Of a stretch of 64,000 nt of DNA, positions 28,001 through 39,400 are shown in pieces. Below the pieces are notes generated by a model, which was not told where the DNA came from, did no database searches, and saw nothing but the letters and a program-made list of their open reading frames with translations. The position numbers were made by a program, and so were the translations under genes. Numbering within the stretch: position 1 is the stretch's first letter; every line of letters starts with the position of its first letter. The DNA is from Rhyacichthys aspro (Eukaryota; Chordata; Actinopteri; Gobiiformes; Rhyacichthyidae). The DNA lies in contig CM072168.1 in the NCBI GenBank assembly GCA_036850595.1, positions 15,429,982 to 15,493,981 on the forward strand, written 5' to 3'.

Positions 28001-31000
28001 ATTGCTTCACCAGGAGTTGTCATCAGCTCTGAAGGAGGTAGAGGAGCTGACAACCCAGCTTCGCAAACAGCAGCAGCAGTCTCAGCAGGCTGCCCAGGAG
28101 CTGGAGCAGCTACGCAAGGTATATACCCAAACATGAAGGGCTTTTTAGACACTGGCTTCTCTGAGGGCCGGTCCAGTCAAGCAGCTGGACTGGTGATGGC
28201 TGGCCTGCAGCTACAGCAGCACCTCTCACACAAAGAGAACAGTTCATGCCCAACAGCAGTGGAGCTGTTTCTATTCCATTAGCAGAGACTACAACAGAGT
28301 AGGCTGTAACACAGGAGTACACTGGGGGTCAGACTTGTATCTTTAGTCTGTGAGGTTAACAGGCTAACACATTTAATAAAGGGTTGGAGTAAGTAAATAA
28401 TAAAGATATGTGAATATATGTTTTCAAAGCAAGATAAAAGTACAGTTTAGGGTTTGAGATATATGAGAAAAAACATTCTTCTAGTCATTTTTATTTTGTT
28501 TTTACTTGTTTCCTTTTCTTGCCCTGTAAAATTATTATGTTGAAGGAGACTTTGCAAGCTTAAATATGTAATGCATATGCTCTGTCTGTAGGAGGCGCAG
28601 CAGAACTCCCTTCTGGACATGGAGATGGCCGACTATGAAAGGCTTGTCAAAGAGCTCAATGGCAAACTGGCAGAAGGAGAAGAGCGCATTGTAGAGCTCA
28701 AGTCTCAAATAAACACACTCATTCAGAGCGAGGAGACACTAAAACAAGACATTGGTATGAATGACATTTACATGTGCACAAAATTATTAACATACACCAT
28801 GCAGAAGTTCTTGTGCTATTTTATGCTTTAGTTTGGTCTTTAGTCATTATGTTGTGCTCACATATGTGCATTTATTTGTTTGCCTCCAGAGAGTCTCAAG
28901 TCCCAGTTGGATCAGGGGGAGGAGAAGACCTCCAAGATGAAACAGCTGCTGGTGAAGACCAAGAAGGATTTAGCTGATGCCAAGAAACAGGTTTGTGACA
29001 GGTGTTTGTTTGTGCCTTTACATTTAACAAAAATACTGTTATGTAACCATCTATGGCCATGATGATGATGAGACTTTGAAGATTGGAATAATTAATTACA
29101 TGTGCATGTATCTATGTGTACAGGAGTCCTCCCTAATGATGGTACAGGCTTCTCTACGAGGAGAGCTTGAGGCACACCAGCAGCAACTAGAAAGCTCAAA
29201 GGCAGGAATACAAACACTTCATTACAAAACACTGATTCTACATTTTTGTTCTTGATCATAAAGTCTGCCTGTGTATCTCTTTTTAGATTGAGGTGTGCGA
29301 GCTGACAGCTGAGCGCCATCGATTACAAGAGCAGCTGAGGTCTGCAGTGGAGCAGCAGCAAAGAACCAGCAACTCTCTACAACACCGCATCAGCAGCCTT
29401 CAGCAAGAGAGAGACAGTGCAAAGGTATGTGCACTTAAATAACTCTGAAAAGAGAAGTGGTGATGTAGATGTTTTTATTGTATGGGGTTTTTTTTTCAGT
29501 ACCCTTACCTTTTTTACGTTAATTTCAGGGTGAACTTGTGGCAACTGCTAGTGAGTTTGAAAGTTACAAGGTACGAGTCCACAATGTCCTCAAACAACAG
29601 AAGAGCAAATCTACAGCTCAGAGTGAAGGAGATTCAGGCAAAATGGAAAGGTATTGTATCACAGTTGCATGCCATACACACTGTATATTATAACCAGAAG
29701 TGGACTTAACAGCAAAGTACATCACATAAACAAAGACTGTGATTCATCTATAGACTGTGGAGTTTGAGTGTAGCTATTGTATTTTGGTTTATAGAGAGCA
29801 GTTGGTCTCTCAGGTAGAGCTACTGAGAACCAAACTCACAGAGAGCCAACAGAGCCTTCAAAGCAGCACAGCAGAACTGCAGCAACTTCAGTCCGAGCAT
29901 GACACTCTGCTCGAGAGACACAACAAAATCCTCCAGGAAACTATTAGCAAGGAAGCCGAGCTCCGTGAGAGGTAAGAGGTGTTTTTTTTAAAGAGACACG
30001 CAGCAGTTGATTAGATGTGCAAATATTTTCTCTCCTAATTTTCAACAATAAAGCTGCCTTGATTTTCTCCACTTCCAGGCTGCTTTCGCTGCAATCAGAG
30101 AATGTGAGTCTTCGGTCTGAGGCAACCCAAGTTCAAGCTGACCTGTCCTCCCAGATCGAGGCCCAGCGTCAGACTTATCGGGAGCAGTTGAGAAAGCTGC
30201 AGGATGAACATAGAGCCACTGTGGAGACTCTGCAGGGTCAACTCACTCGTGTAGAGGAGCAGCTCTTCAATCTGCAGAGCCAGAACAGTAAGGAAACAAA
30301 CTCAAGTACATTTATGTTTGGTTATAATCTTTATTAGACATACTAAAGCCTTACATTGGGTCTTTGTAGTGCTCTTAAAGGTACTAATCAGTTTTAACAC
30401 AACGTGTTTGCTTAACCTTTGATTTGAAAAGAGCCCTAAAATCATAACAGGCTGTTGTTTTGGAAAATATCAAATGTATTCATGTTTATTTTGAGATTTT
30501 GGTAGCACTCTAAGGCCTCTTCCATTGACCATTCACTCAGATACGGAGACAGACAGAGAAGGCAGGAGGTAGGGAGGTGTTGGTGTGTTTATCAGTAAAG
30601 CAGCACTGGAAGCTCATTCTTCACCTCCCACACAGCTGCCCTCTCTAGCCACACAGCAAATAAACACAACCCAATGACGAGGAACATGTGTGTGTATGGT
30701 TCAGGCCAGGTGTTGGCGAAGCTCCCTCAGCGCCATTCCCGCCTCTCAGTGTGGCAAACAGCTCACTGTGGCATCTGGAGGGCTCATCATTAGTAACTCA
30801 CACATGCACATCAGCTTTAACAAGATATATGGGGCCAAAATTTTCCTTATTAAAACTCATTTTCAAGTCAGTCCATTTGCAGTTAAAACGCAATAGGGAT
30901 TCATCATAATAATTAATCTACCTAGTTGGGCAATCATAGTTTCCTACCCTTCTATATTTTTAATCAGCTGTAATGGACAACAAGTTGATCTATGTCTGAT

Positions 31001-34000
31001 TAATTTATGACTTTAATCTTTCAGGTTTTAGATAAATGTGTTTGAGCTTTGTCCATTTTTCAAGGACACTGGGATCATAAAGCTTCATTGAAAAAATACT
31101 ATCTTAGATGCATTTTGAGGTGCAAAGATAAAAATGTTTCAAAAAGGTGCCAGACCAGAGATTGTAGAGTGATGACCAGTTTGTTGCGCAGGTTCATTAA
31201 TCACAATACTGTCTTTTGTCCACCCACGCTAAATGCCACAGCTTCTATTTTGCCCATTTTTGGCCCTTTTTATGCCAGCCAGATTTGTCTCTAGTGCCCC
31301 CTCATGTTACAGTGAAGTAGGACATGTCATAGAAATAAATACTGCAATACAAGGCTACTATTAAAAAGCAAAAGCTCATGTGTGTAGGAGTCAGTTTTCT
31401 TTGTTATAGGGATAGTCCAGTATTTGGTAAAATAAGGTCTATAACACACTCAGGGATAGGTTATTTCCTATAATAGGTAGCTGTCAACACAGCCCCAATT
31501 TGGAGAAGCAGACAGGAGCGAAGACACAGGGTTTGTTTTATGTATAGCTGTTATTCAGGACAGTAATAATGTACTTTTTCAACATCATGCACAGCTTCTA
31601 AAATTATGATTGCAAGTGTGTATCACCTAGAATGTATTTACATGTATCTTCATATGACTGCTTTTTATTCTGTTTCTCATATAAACAACCCTAACAACCC
31701 AATTTGACCATCTAAACCACTATCTGGTCTCTCAGGAAGTGTTTAAAAAAATTCTCATTTAAGGTTTGATCTCTGTGGAGTTGCTCTTGCTCTTCCCAAA
31801 ACTGGGAATATGCTGACAGCTGTCTACTATAACACATTTTCTATCCAAAAGTATCTAATAGAACCACTTTCACTTCAAATTGAACGATCCTTTTAGAGAG
31901 ACAACTTTTTCTCACCTTTTACCACATCCTTTTTCAGGTGCTTTGTCTCTGCAGTCCAGCCGCAAATCCACTCAGTCAGACCCACAGCGTAAAAATACAG
32001 ACTACAACCAGGCTGGACTAGGATTCATGGCCCTCAGTGACCTCCAGTCGATGGCCAGAGAGGAGGGTGAAGGCATGGAAATGACAGAGACAGAGAGCCC
32101 TTCTCCTGCCTCTACGCCCCTACCATCTCTAGAGCAGCTCCTGTCATCTCCAGACCCCAAACAAGGTATGATTAAAGGCAGAGGCTGCACATTTTGTACA
32201 GTAAAATTGTCTATATTTTTGATGCAAAGCAAAACAAATACTTTGTGTCATGTATCATATTTCACAAAAATGCTTCTGCTTCTGTCATTTTTCACTGTTG
32301 TTTTTGGTTATAGAGCCATTTGTGTGGACTGTGGAGCCAACCAAAGAAGAGTTAAGTCAAAAACTAAGCACAGCCACCCGCAGCTTGGAGCACATCAACA
32401 GCCTTCTTCATGAAACTGAGGCCACCAATGCTGTCCTTATGGAGCAGATCACAGTAAGGACATAGTACTTTTACTGCTGCTACTACCTAACCTTAAAGAG
32501 TCTGTAGAGGCACATATAGAGATAATATAGAATAATACAGGCTACTGGAGTCAGGAAAACATTGTGTAACTTTATTCAAAGAAAAACTGATACACAAATG
32601 CTTTTGTGAAAATCATTTTGAGGACTTTTTAATAGTTGATATTCAGCTTATTTATGGTGATGAGTTTATAGAGGCCTGTAGGCCCCGACAGTGATATCAA
32701 ACAGTTTGGCATTGTTCACAGTTCCCTCTTTATCCAGGAGAAAGTAGAACTTGTGTCCTTTGACCCTGAGAGGGATGAATGAGGGGGACTCCTGCCTGTG
32801 TGCAAAGCAGGCCACTTGGGACAGTGGGATTGTTATTCTGCGACCCTTCCCTGGTCCAAGTGGTGACTGTGTACAGACCGTCACCATCTTCCCTCCTTGG
32901 TGTAAAATAACTTGGTGCACAGACCGTCGACAAAACAAAATCCCGAGCCCGACGATGCCCGCTCCTATTCCCAGACATCCCGCAGTGAAGCCGGATCTCC
33001 AGACGCTAGAGCCGAGGTTCATCTCAAAACTCCACATTCCCACCAGTCCTGTAGTTTTTGCCTTGTCTTCCCCCTTTTGTTTAGATCCCCCAGTGTCTCT
33101 GAGCCCTGTGTAGGCGAATTGAGCCAGGTACGTCCAAAAGAGAAACTGGCCTCCGCAAAAGATGGATAGTAACCGGAAGAAGCGTGTCCTGTCGTGCTCA
33201 AACAAGGTGACATCTCTGGACAGGTGTGAGGAGGTACAGAAACCTGCCCGCTGTCGCTGAGCTACACCAAAAAAACGCGAACCGAGCCGATTGGGCACGT
33301 CTCTGATGGATGAAGTGTTTTGAAATTTTAACGCATTTACGAGTCGGAGATGTGTGGAGTAACACCCCAGCGGAACGCAAATAATACGCTCAAACCCCAT
33401 CTTTAAAGTCCAAAAAAGCTAAACAAAACACCAACATGTATTTAACCAGAAAGGATTTCGGTACCTCTGCGGGTACTTTGTAGCGTTATCGGGATACTGC
33501 GCTTTAAAGAACAGAAAACGCTCCCGGACAGTGCTTCTTAAGAGGACAGCGCCATGTTGTGTTACGTACCTCGTTGGTGACGGAAAGTAGATTAGGACAA
33601 ACCTAAGCACAACGCTAAATTTTTAAATCATTGAACGGAACTTTTCTCACCAAGGCTTCCGCAGGAAATATTTATTTCCCAAAGTATATTATAGTAAGAA
33701 TATTATAGTTGAATGTTACAGATGCTTTACTTTTAATTTCGACTTGACTAAAATGCTTAACTAAGTAACTAACTAAATCATTAAATGTGACCTTATTATT
33801 ACTTAATCTTTATTAGTCAGATATATTGGATAAAAAATAGTCAGAGTTTGTGTTGTTTGTTTTGGTACATGTAACTCCAAAGTATTTATGCACATGCACA
33901 GTATGTGCCGTGTTATGAATTATAATAAAGTGTTGTACAGAGATATTAAAAGGTTTTGTGTTGTTGTTTATTAGTTGTTGAAGAGTGAAATCAGGCGTCT

Positions 34001-34373
34001 AGAGCGAAACCAGGAGAGGGAGAAGAGCGTGGCCAACCTGGAGTATCTGAAAAATGTGCTTCTGCAGTTCATCTTCCTTCGATCTGGAAGTGAGAGACAA
34101 GCGCTTCTGCCTGTTATTCACACAATGCTGCAGCTGAGTCCAGAGGAAAAAAACAAACTGGCTGCTATTGCCCAAGGTATGAGTCCTTGCAAAGTGTATA
34201 GTTTTGTAATTGGTCGAAGTCAGATTTGGCACTAGAACTTTATTGCATTGCCATATAAAACATCTTTGACTACACACCTTTGACTTTCCTTGTGCATAGG
34301 TGAAGAAGAGAGTTCTGGGTCCAGAGGATCAGGATGGTCCTCTTATCTCCACAGCTGGTCTGGGATCAGATGA
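22002..34373 (+). CDS. gcc2: GRIP and coiled-coil domain-containing protein 2 (golgin GCC185), 24 coding exons
   Basis: Trans-Golgi golgin that tethers endosome-derived vesicles, with Arl1 and Rab partners in mammals. Coding exons: 22002-22007, 22289-22348, 22453-22537, 22620-22693, 22774-22878, 23007-23493, 23930-25698, 25788-25848, 25966-26066, 26171-26269, 26695-26814, 27627-27791, 28014-28118, 28592-28754, 28890-28990, 29124-29201, 29287-29424, 29529-29650, 29795-29971, 30079-30287, 31938-32165, 32314-32453, 33975-34176, 34300-34373. The sum is 4869 nt, or 1622 residues (human 1684), in frame throughout. The near-N-terminal block DDLIKFAKKQM, coiled-coil heptads over most of the length, SEFESYKVRVHNVLKQQK and the C-terminal GRIP domain (EELSQKL to SPEEKNKLAAIAQG, including NLEYLKNVLLQFI with the Arl1-contact tyrosine) identify it. 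It ends SSYLHSWSGIR. The first coding exon holds only Met-Glu. One intron (29202-29286) appears to use a GC donor. Confidence 0.95.
22281..22289 (+). promoter_or_regulatory. gcc2: Triple tandem splice acceptor (NAGNAGNAG) in gcc2
   Basis: The sequence ctcagcagcag just before exon 2 offers three AG acceptors three bases apart, giving exon starts at 22283, 22286 or 22289. All keep frame and add two, one or no glutamines after Met-Glu. I used 22289 because it yields MED as in the human protein. Confidence 0.6.
29202..29286 (+). other. gcc2: Probable GC-AG intron of gcc2
   Basis: The exon ending ELEAHQQQLESSK must join the exon starting IEVCELTAERHRL to follow the family sequence and keep frame. 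The only base pair at that junction is GC (aaag|gcagga). No GT lies nearby, and reading through meets a stop within 20 codons. The acceptor tttttag is normal. The intron is 85 bp. Confidence 0.7.
30288..31937 (+). other. gcc2: gcc2 intron with repeat-like segments
   Basis: Intron of 1650 bp with no coding exon seen. The stretch around 31400-31540 (ggatagtccagtatttgg through gagaagcagacaggagc) has the look of a dispersed fish repeat, but I cannot name a family. Confidence 0.4.
32571..32576 (-). terminator. tmem223: Poly(A) signal for tmem223
   Basis: AATAAA on the minus strand (TTTATT on the plus strand), 90 bases past the tmem223 stop codon. The transcript would end inside the gcc2 intron, about 100 bases short of gcc2 exon 22, so mature mRNAs of the two genes need not overlap. 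Confidence 0.6.
32666..33400 (-). CDS. tmem223: Transmembrane protein 223, intronless, nested antisense in gcc2
   Basis: Mitochondrial inner-membrane protein. In human cells TMEM223 has been linked to mitoribosomes and cytochrome c oxidase assembly. The single 244-codon frame starts in a good context (aagATGg). Its N-terminal 55 residues are rich in Arg/Ser with few acids, like a mitochondrial presequence. The conserved body begins SRDVTLFEHDRTRFF. It has two hydrophobic segments, near residues 75-95 and 137-158, and the conserved block RVKGHKFYFLLDKEG near the end (residues 213-227), followed by TKLFD-like NAKLFDITVGAYR. Human is about 202 residues, so the presequence region is longer here. 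It lies wholly inside the gcc2 intron 32454-33974 on the opposite strand. The absence of introns is compatible with a retrocopy origin or with intron loss. Confidence 0.9.
   Translation of the reverse strand: MGFERIICVPLGCYSTHLRLVNALKFQNTSSIRDVPNRLGSRFFGVAQRQRAGFCTSSHLSRDVTLFEHDRTRFFRLLSIFCGGQFLFWTYLAQFAYTGLRDTGGSKQKGEDKAKTTGLVGMWSFEMNLGSSVWRSGFTAGCLGIGAGIVGLGILFCRRSVHQVILHQGGKMVTVCTQSPLGPGKGRRITIPLSQVACFAHRQESPSFIPLRVKGHKFYFLLDKEGTVNNAKLFDITVGAYRPL
33401..33640 (-). promoter_or_regulatory. tmem223: Predicted tmem223 promoter / 5' UTR
   Basis: A GC-richer island inside the gcc2 intron, directly upstream of the tmem223 start. On the plus strand it includes gcgccatgttg (near 33550), a CCAT-core motif of the YY1 type often found close to the start of housekeeping and mitochondrial genes. 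No TATA box was seen. Confidence 0.4.
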
Positions 34374-34575
34374 GCCAACCAATCACTGAAAGCACAATGA
34401 TAATATTACTGGGCATTTTCCCATCATCTGTGAAAATGGGATACATAATCTTTTTCTTTATTTCTTGGATACAATGTAAGTGACCAATGAATGTATTGGT
34501 AAATATTGAAGGATTTATGTAGTTATTGTAAGTACAACCAAAATAGTTTACATAAATAAATGTATTTAAAGTGTA
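34374..34575 (+). other. gcc2: gcc2 3' UTR
   Basis: Non-coding sequence after the gcc2 TGA, with AATAAA at 34555-34560 in a cataaataaatg context. The predicted 3' end is near 34575. Confidence 0.6.
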
Positions 34576-36200
34576 GAGTATAGTGCTTCCGTTAAGTGCT
34601 TATGAAGCACCATATGGCATTATTAGTTTGATGGGAACATTGTTGCTAAACATTATTTGCAGAACCGTCTGTAGGAGTTAATTTTAGTCTATTTTATTTG
34701 ACATTACACAAAGCCCCCACTGTGAGCCATATTTTCTACATTAAAATCACTCTGTTACTATTTATGACATTCTTAAAAACAGTCTGGACATTTTCCACAT
34801 AGTTTAGTCAGAGGCTATAACTGTTTAACCACCAATATATTGTCTTTTTACATAAGTCTTTAGCTTCAATGGAATGGACGTCTAACGTTATTTAAGCAAT
34901 GTGACTTACAGAGCAACTGAATCCTTAATGATGTCTTGTTCTGTTGTGAGACCTCAATTTTTAAAGTCAGAGATGATTCACCAAGCTGTAATTTTTCTCT
35001 TATTCTTTGTAATTGGTGGATTTTGTAGTGTTTTGAGTTTTTGGTTAATGTTATTATTTCATTTCTAATCATTAATTTTTGAAGACTGTCTGGTTTCCTG
35101 TTAAATGAGTGAGTTGAGGCTATCAATCCATGTATCTTTTTGATAGAGTTTCCTGGGTTGGGATTACATTCACCTTTCTTTACTAGATATTTCTGTTTTT
35201 GGATCATACATAAACAAACCCTCTTCATCCAAAAACATACATTAATCTATTAAAGGTAAGACCTACAAGAAGTAAGGATTTAAGTGATTACTACTCTGTT
35301 TCTGACTCCTGTGGCAGCTTTTAAGTTTCATGGACATTATGTGAATGTATTCCTGAGGCTTTTAAGATTTATATGATGTTTACTGTAATTCAAATCATAT
35401 CTGTAAAAGAATAAATGAACATTATGTTTACCTTTTGAAATCTTTTTTTTCTTCTTACAGAATAGTGTTTCATCCTCAAGGCTTATAGTGATGTCAGAGC
35501 AGCACCATTAATAATTGTGTTTTGATTTAGCCTGTTGAATCATGCCTAGGTCTTCTAATATGACCTCAGAGCAGTCACGCTGATGCATGTTTGGGGTCTC
35601 TCTGACTGTGGACTTTTTTCATTGAAAGTCCTCCTCCAACTCCAGAGGCAGGACTGTGCTCACTTTCCTTTTAAGGAAATATATGTGCTTTCTAGGATCA
35701 TGACACTTAACCAGCCTCATTTTGTGACTAACTTACTGACTTTTTGCTTTGAGACCTCCAGTTTCCTTCTAAACCGCCATGTTGAAGTTCACCAGATTTT
35801 CCACTTTGCCCCAGTCAGAAATCAGATTTTCCATAGATCCACAGTTGATGCTGGAAAGTAGGCTGCTAAGCTAAAGGTTTATTTGATAAAGAAGCAGTGT
35901 ATTTAATGTAACACGTGCGTTTCATGTGTTGCTTTAACACCACTAAACTCCCAGTTAAGTCATTTTTTTACTTTCTGGCAGGAAGAGTGAGACTGTGATG
36001 TGTTTCAGGAGGTTTATCATAAATTAAGTCAAACACATAGCGCCAAGCGTAAAGCAACTTCCGTTTTCTTCAAAATAAAACGTCCAATGAACCACCTAAC
36101 GCAAAAACAAAACAAACAAAACCATGTTGCTAATTAGACCACACTTTCTTGTGAATATATTTGCGTAAAGTTTACCTAACAATAAAAGTACTCGTGCGTT
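34576..36200. other. gcc2-lims1 intergenic region
   Basis: About 1.6 kb of A/T-rich DNA. Frames on either strand, including a 120-codon minus frame at 34866-35228, show no domain, splice support or family resemblance. I see no gene here. Confidence 0.6.
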
Positions 36201-36401
36201 TGCAAAAATTTGACCGAAGTCTCATCAAAAGTCAAAGCGGAAGTGGCGTGATGCAGTGAAATGACTTGACGCAGAGGGAAGCGAGGCGAGGCCCGTCTGC
36301 GCCATTCTGCTGCCTTCACCAAGGAAACATCCAGACCGCAGCACATCTGGATACCAGCGCCTCAACACGGGATAAATAACTGTGCAAAAGCGACTGCAGT
36401 G

Positions 36402-36430
36402 ATGCTGGCTATCAACGAAATGACAAACGG
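36402..36430 (+). CDS. lims1: lims1 alternative first coding exon A (MLAINEMTNG)
   Basis: ATG in a GC-rich segment, followed 29 bases later by a strong donor (acgg|gtgagt). It ends in phase 2, so joining to the shared exon at 47779 gives MLAINEMTNGNMANAL. Human LIMS1 has a short alternative start of the same form, beginning ML. The upstream 200 bases are C/G-rich and likely hold a promoter. Confidence 0.75.
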
Positions 36431-39400
36431 GTGAGTAAAACATAGACTACTAATCTCTGAAAGTGCCTTTGTCTGAAAAGTTCTGAAGTTGTTGGTATTT
36501 AATCCCTGAAGAAGAAAAAAGCTGTCTCGGGTATGAGTTGAGGAAACAGTAATTTAAAGAGTGTTTGCAGAACTGCAGCCATGTCTGTGTGCAAGAGAAA
36601 GGTGACTTTTTTATTCACAGTGTAATATCAGTAAAACAGTTTATCCAGTGGAATTGATATAAAGGCAAAATTTTCTCAAGTTTCTTTCTGAACTTCAGCC
36701 ACTGGACACTGTGGCTCTGTAGCTCCCTCTAGTGTGCTCTTGGAAGATATGGCTGTCTATACAAGGATTATTTTGCATCCGCATCAAAGATGCACACGCA
36801 TCTAAAATCTAATAACCATGATGCGTTCCAGTGATAGAGGGTTTGTTACGTATAATGACACCAGATTTAAAGTTTCTTTGCCTTTCTTATAAGTATTTGT
36901 GGCATAACATTTGGATTTTGCATTGTAAACAGTAGGTTGTTAGTCTTAGTCGCCAGTCACACTTGGCACATTGACTTTACAACACTATTTAACTGCAGCT
37001 GCTTCTACAAACACTCATAGGACTGTTACCTCCCCGTATCTAATAGGCCTATAACACTGCAGCATGTGTTAAGAGCACACTGGCCTTTTTGTTTTTAAAA
37101 AAAATGGCTAACTTCACACTTGACAATGATTATGACTCAGACAATCTTATCTCTTTATATCCTTAGATTTCTTGGTTTTGGTAGAAAAGGGATGTTTATT
37201 TATTTTAAGGCCAGCTCCTCCCTGGTCAGGAATGTCCACACAAACTGGACACTAACTGTTTCCGAGCCACTTCCTGACCATCCGTTCCCTGGAGAGGTCT
37301 TTGCCTTTTGGTCTTTTTTTCTGAATGCTACTGTGTGCACTGCTGAGCTAAGTATAGCCTGGGATGAATTTGGCTTTTATGAAGCACTCTGGACACAAAA
37401 TGCTGAATTGAGGGAGAGTGTTTAAGCCCAGGGACTGCTGTGTATTATATTTTATCTGATTCAACATTGTTTATACAACCAGAGCTTAGAGGAATGTGTC
37501 TGTCTGCAGTGTGTCCTTGTTTGGAAAAGGTCTGAACCTGTGCGATGTGATGTGCTATGAGCTTGGACTGTATTCAGTTGCAGTTTAAAATATTGCATCA
37601 TATTTTGAGCACGTTCTAATAAGGATTTAAGCGTTGTTTTGTTTCATTCTGCGGACCTATATTTTATGATGCCATCTAAATCAAAAGCCAACTTCACTCA
37701 TTTTTATTTGTCCCTTTGGCAATCAGATATCAGCCTTTCCTTTCACTATTAGTGCATTAATTCTTTAAAATAAGAAAGAAATGTCATTAATTTAATTAAA
37801 TTTGTGAATCCTGGTCCTTTTAACCCTTGACTAAAGCAAATGTTTTCATTAAATGCACACAGACTCTGACTCTCATCTGTAAAATGAATATAAGCTATTT
37901 TCTTGACTCTATTAACTCACTAACCAGTGTAAAGCACCGTAATCTCATTCTTTAACATAGAAACTGCTAGCCTCTATTGCAGAAGGCAGTATAGTACTCG
38001 ACAACAGGAATTGCCTTATTTTAAGGCAGAACTGTGCAGACCATTTGTATCCAACACACTTTCACATCCTCACTTCAACCCAGTGGCAGGCTCTTGCTAA
38101 TAACTTGATTATCTTTGGCGTCAGTGAAGGTTTATTACACCTCATCTTTACCACCTTTCATCTCCTGCTGTACCACATTCTCACACCTCTTGATTCAAGA
38201 CCCAATAGACCCATCCACCATCTAAACACATTTACATACAGTTTTGTCCATTTACTGCAGAATTGGCCCATCCATATAATGCAAAAACTCCAATAATAAC
38301 CTCAAATGAAAGCATTTTCTCTGTGGAGCACTCTTCAAAACTTTCCGAATCTGTTTAAGTGTCAGTGGGACACAAGAGCAAACAGACAGTGACAGTGGCA
38401 CATAGGCATGAGTATACACTCACATACACCACAGCACACAGGAAGTGATGTGGCCATACAGATAAAGACAGCGGGACAGTTTAGTGACAGCTCGAAGACT
38501 GAAGCCACAACAGATATATTCACTCATCAGTTCAGCTCAGCAGCACTTTGGTAAGACACTTTTTTATCCATTATATATATTTTATCGTTTGTTTTTATAC
38601 TTGTTGTGCCACTTACTTGTGATCAGTTATCCATTTCAGCGTCAAAATACTTTAGAGAAGTGAGGGTTTTTGTAATAGGGCTGCTTTTGTCTGTTAAAAA
38701 CACTTCCTGGCATGTGATAGTGATTACACAACAAGCATACATATCATGTTAACATTATTAATTGACATATTTTGCATAGAGTTTGCAGTGATAAAGTTAA
38801 AAGACTGTAGTACTGTCTGTGCCCACACAGGGGCGTTGTACACCTTAAAAATCGGTTGCTTTTGAATGAGAGACTTGTGTAATGAAGAGATGGTGCATAG
38901 TCCTAGTACCATACAGTCATACTACATCTTTGAGTGAAATCTTTTTGGGTAATGTAAAACTGGGAGGTTATACTATGATGCGGTTTTACTTTTTGCTTTA
39001 GATACTACTTTGATGGAAAACAGACACCATAGTCTGTAAGATGAGTGAACTGAGTGAATGACTGAAGATAAAGATGACTGATGCTTCCTTTAATTTTGCA
39101 AATTAAGCATATTTTACTCAGCTGCCTCTAGTGTTGTAGTAATCGAGACATTTTTACTTGTATTGTTCTCATGTAGAAATTCAAATTAAGACCAACCTTC
39201 GACTAGTTTTGTTTTGATAGGACTGAAAACATTTACTATACTTATATCACATTAAAAGGCACTAAAAGCCCTCAATTAGTTTGTCTGGTGTTAAACTGGA
39301 CTTGTATTGTTTGAATATAACACCTGTTCCCTAGTTTTTCTTCCCATGCATCACATAATGGTCTTGGTTTTCACTTGAGGCTTGAGACTCTTGGATAAAA

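Noticed and set aside
28141..28240. Stretch with an inverted repeat (ccagtc / gactgg), considered as a microRNA hairpin
   Set aside because: The stem is only about 7 bp with a short loop, and the flanks do not pair into a 60-80 nt hairpin.
29058..29076. gatgatgatgag in a gcc2 intron, considered as a C/D snoRNA C box
   Set aside because: No matching D box (CTGA) or terminal stem at a suitable distance. It is a simple GAT repeat.
34866..35228. 120-codon minus-strand open frame between gcc2 and lims1
   Set aside because: A/T-rich, low-complexity Lys/Asn/Ser composition, no domain, no splice sites and no promoter signal. Chance is likely.
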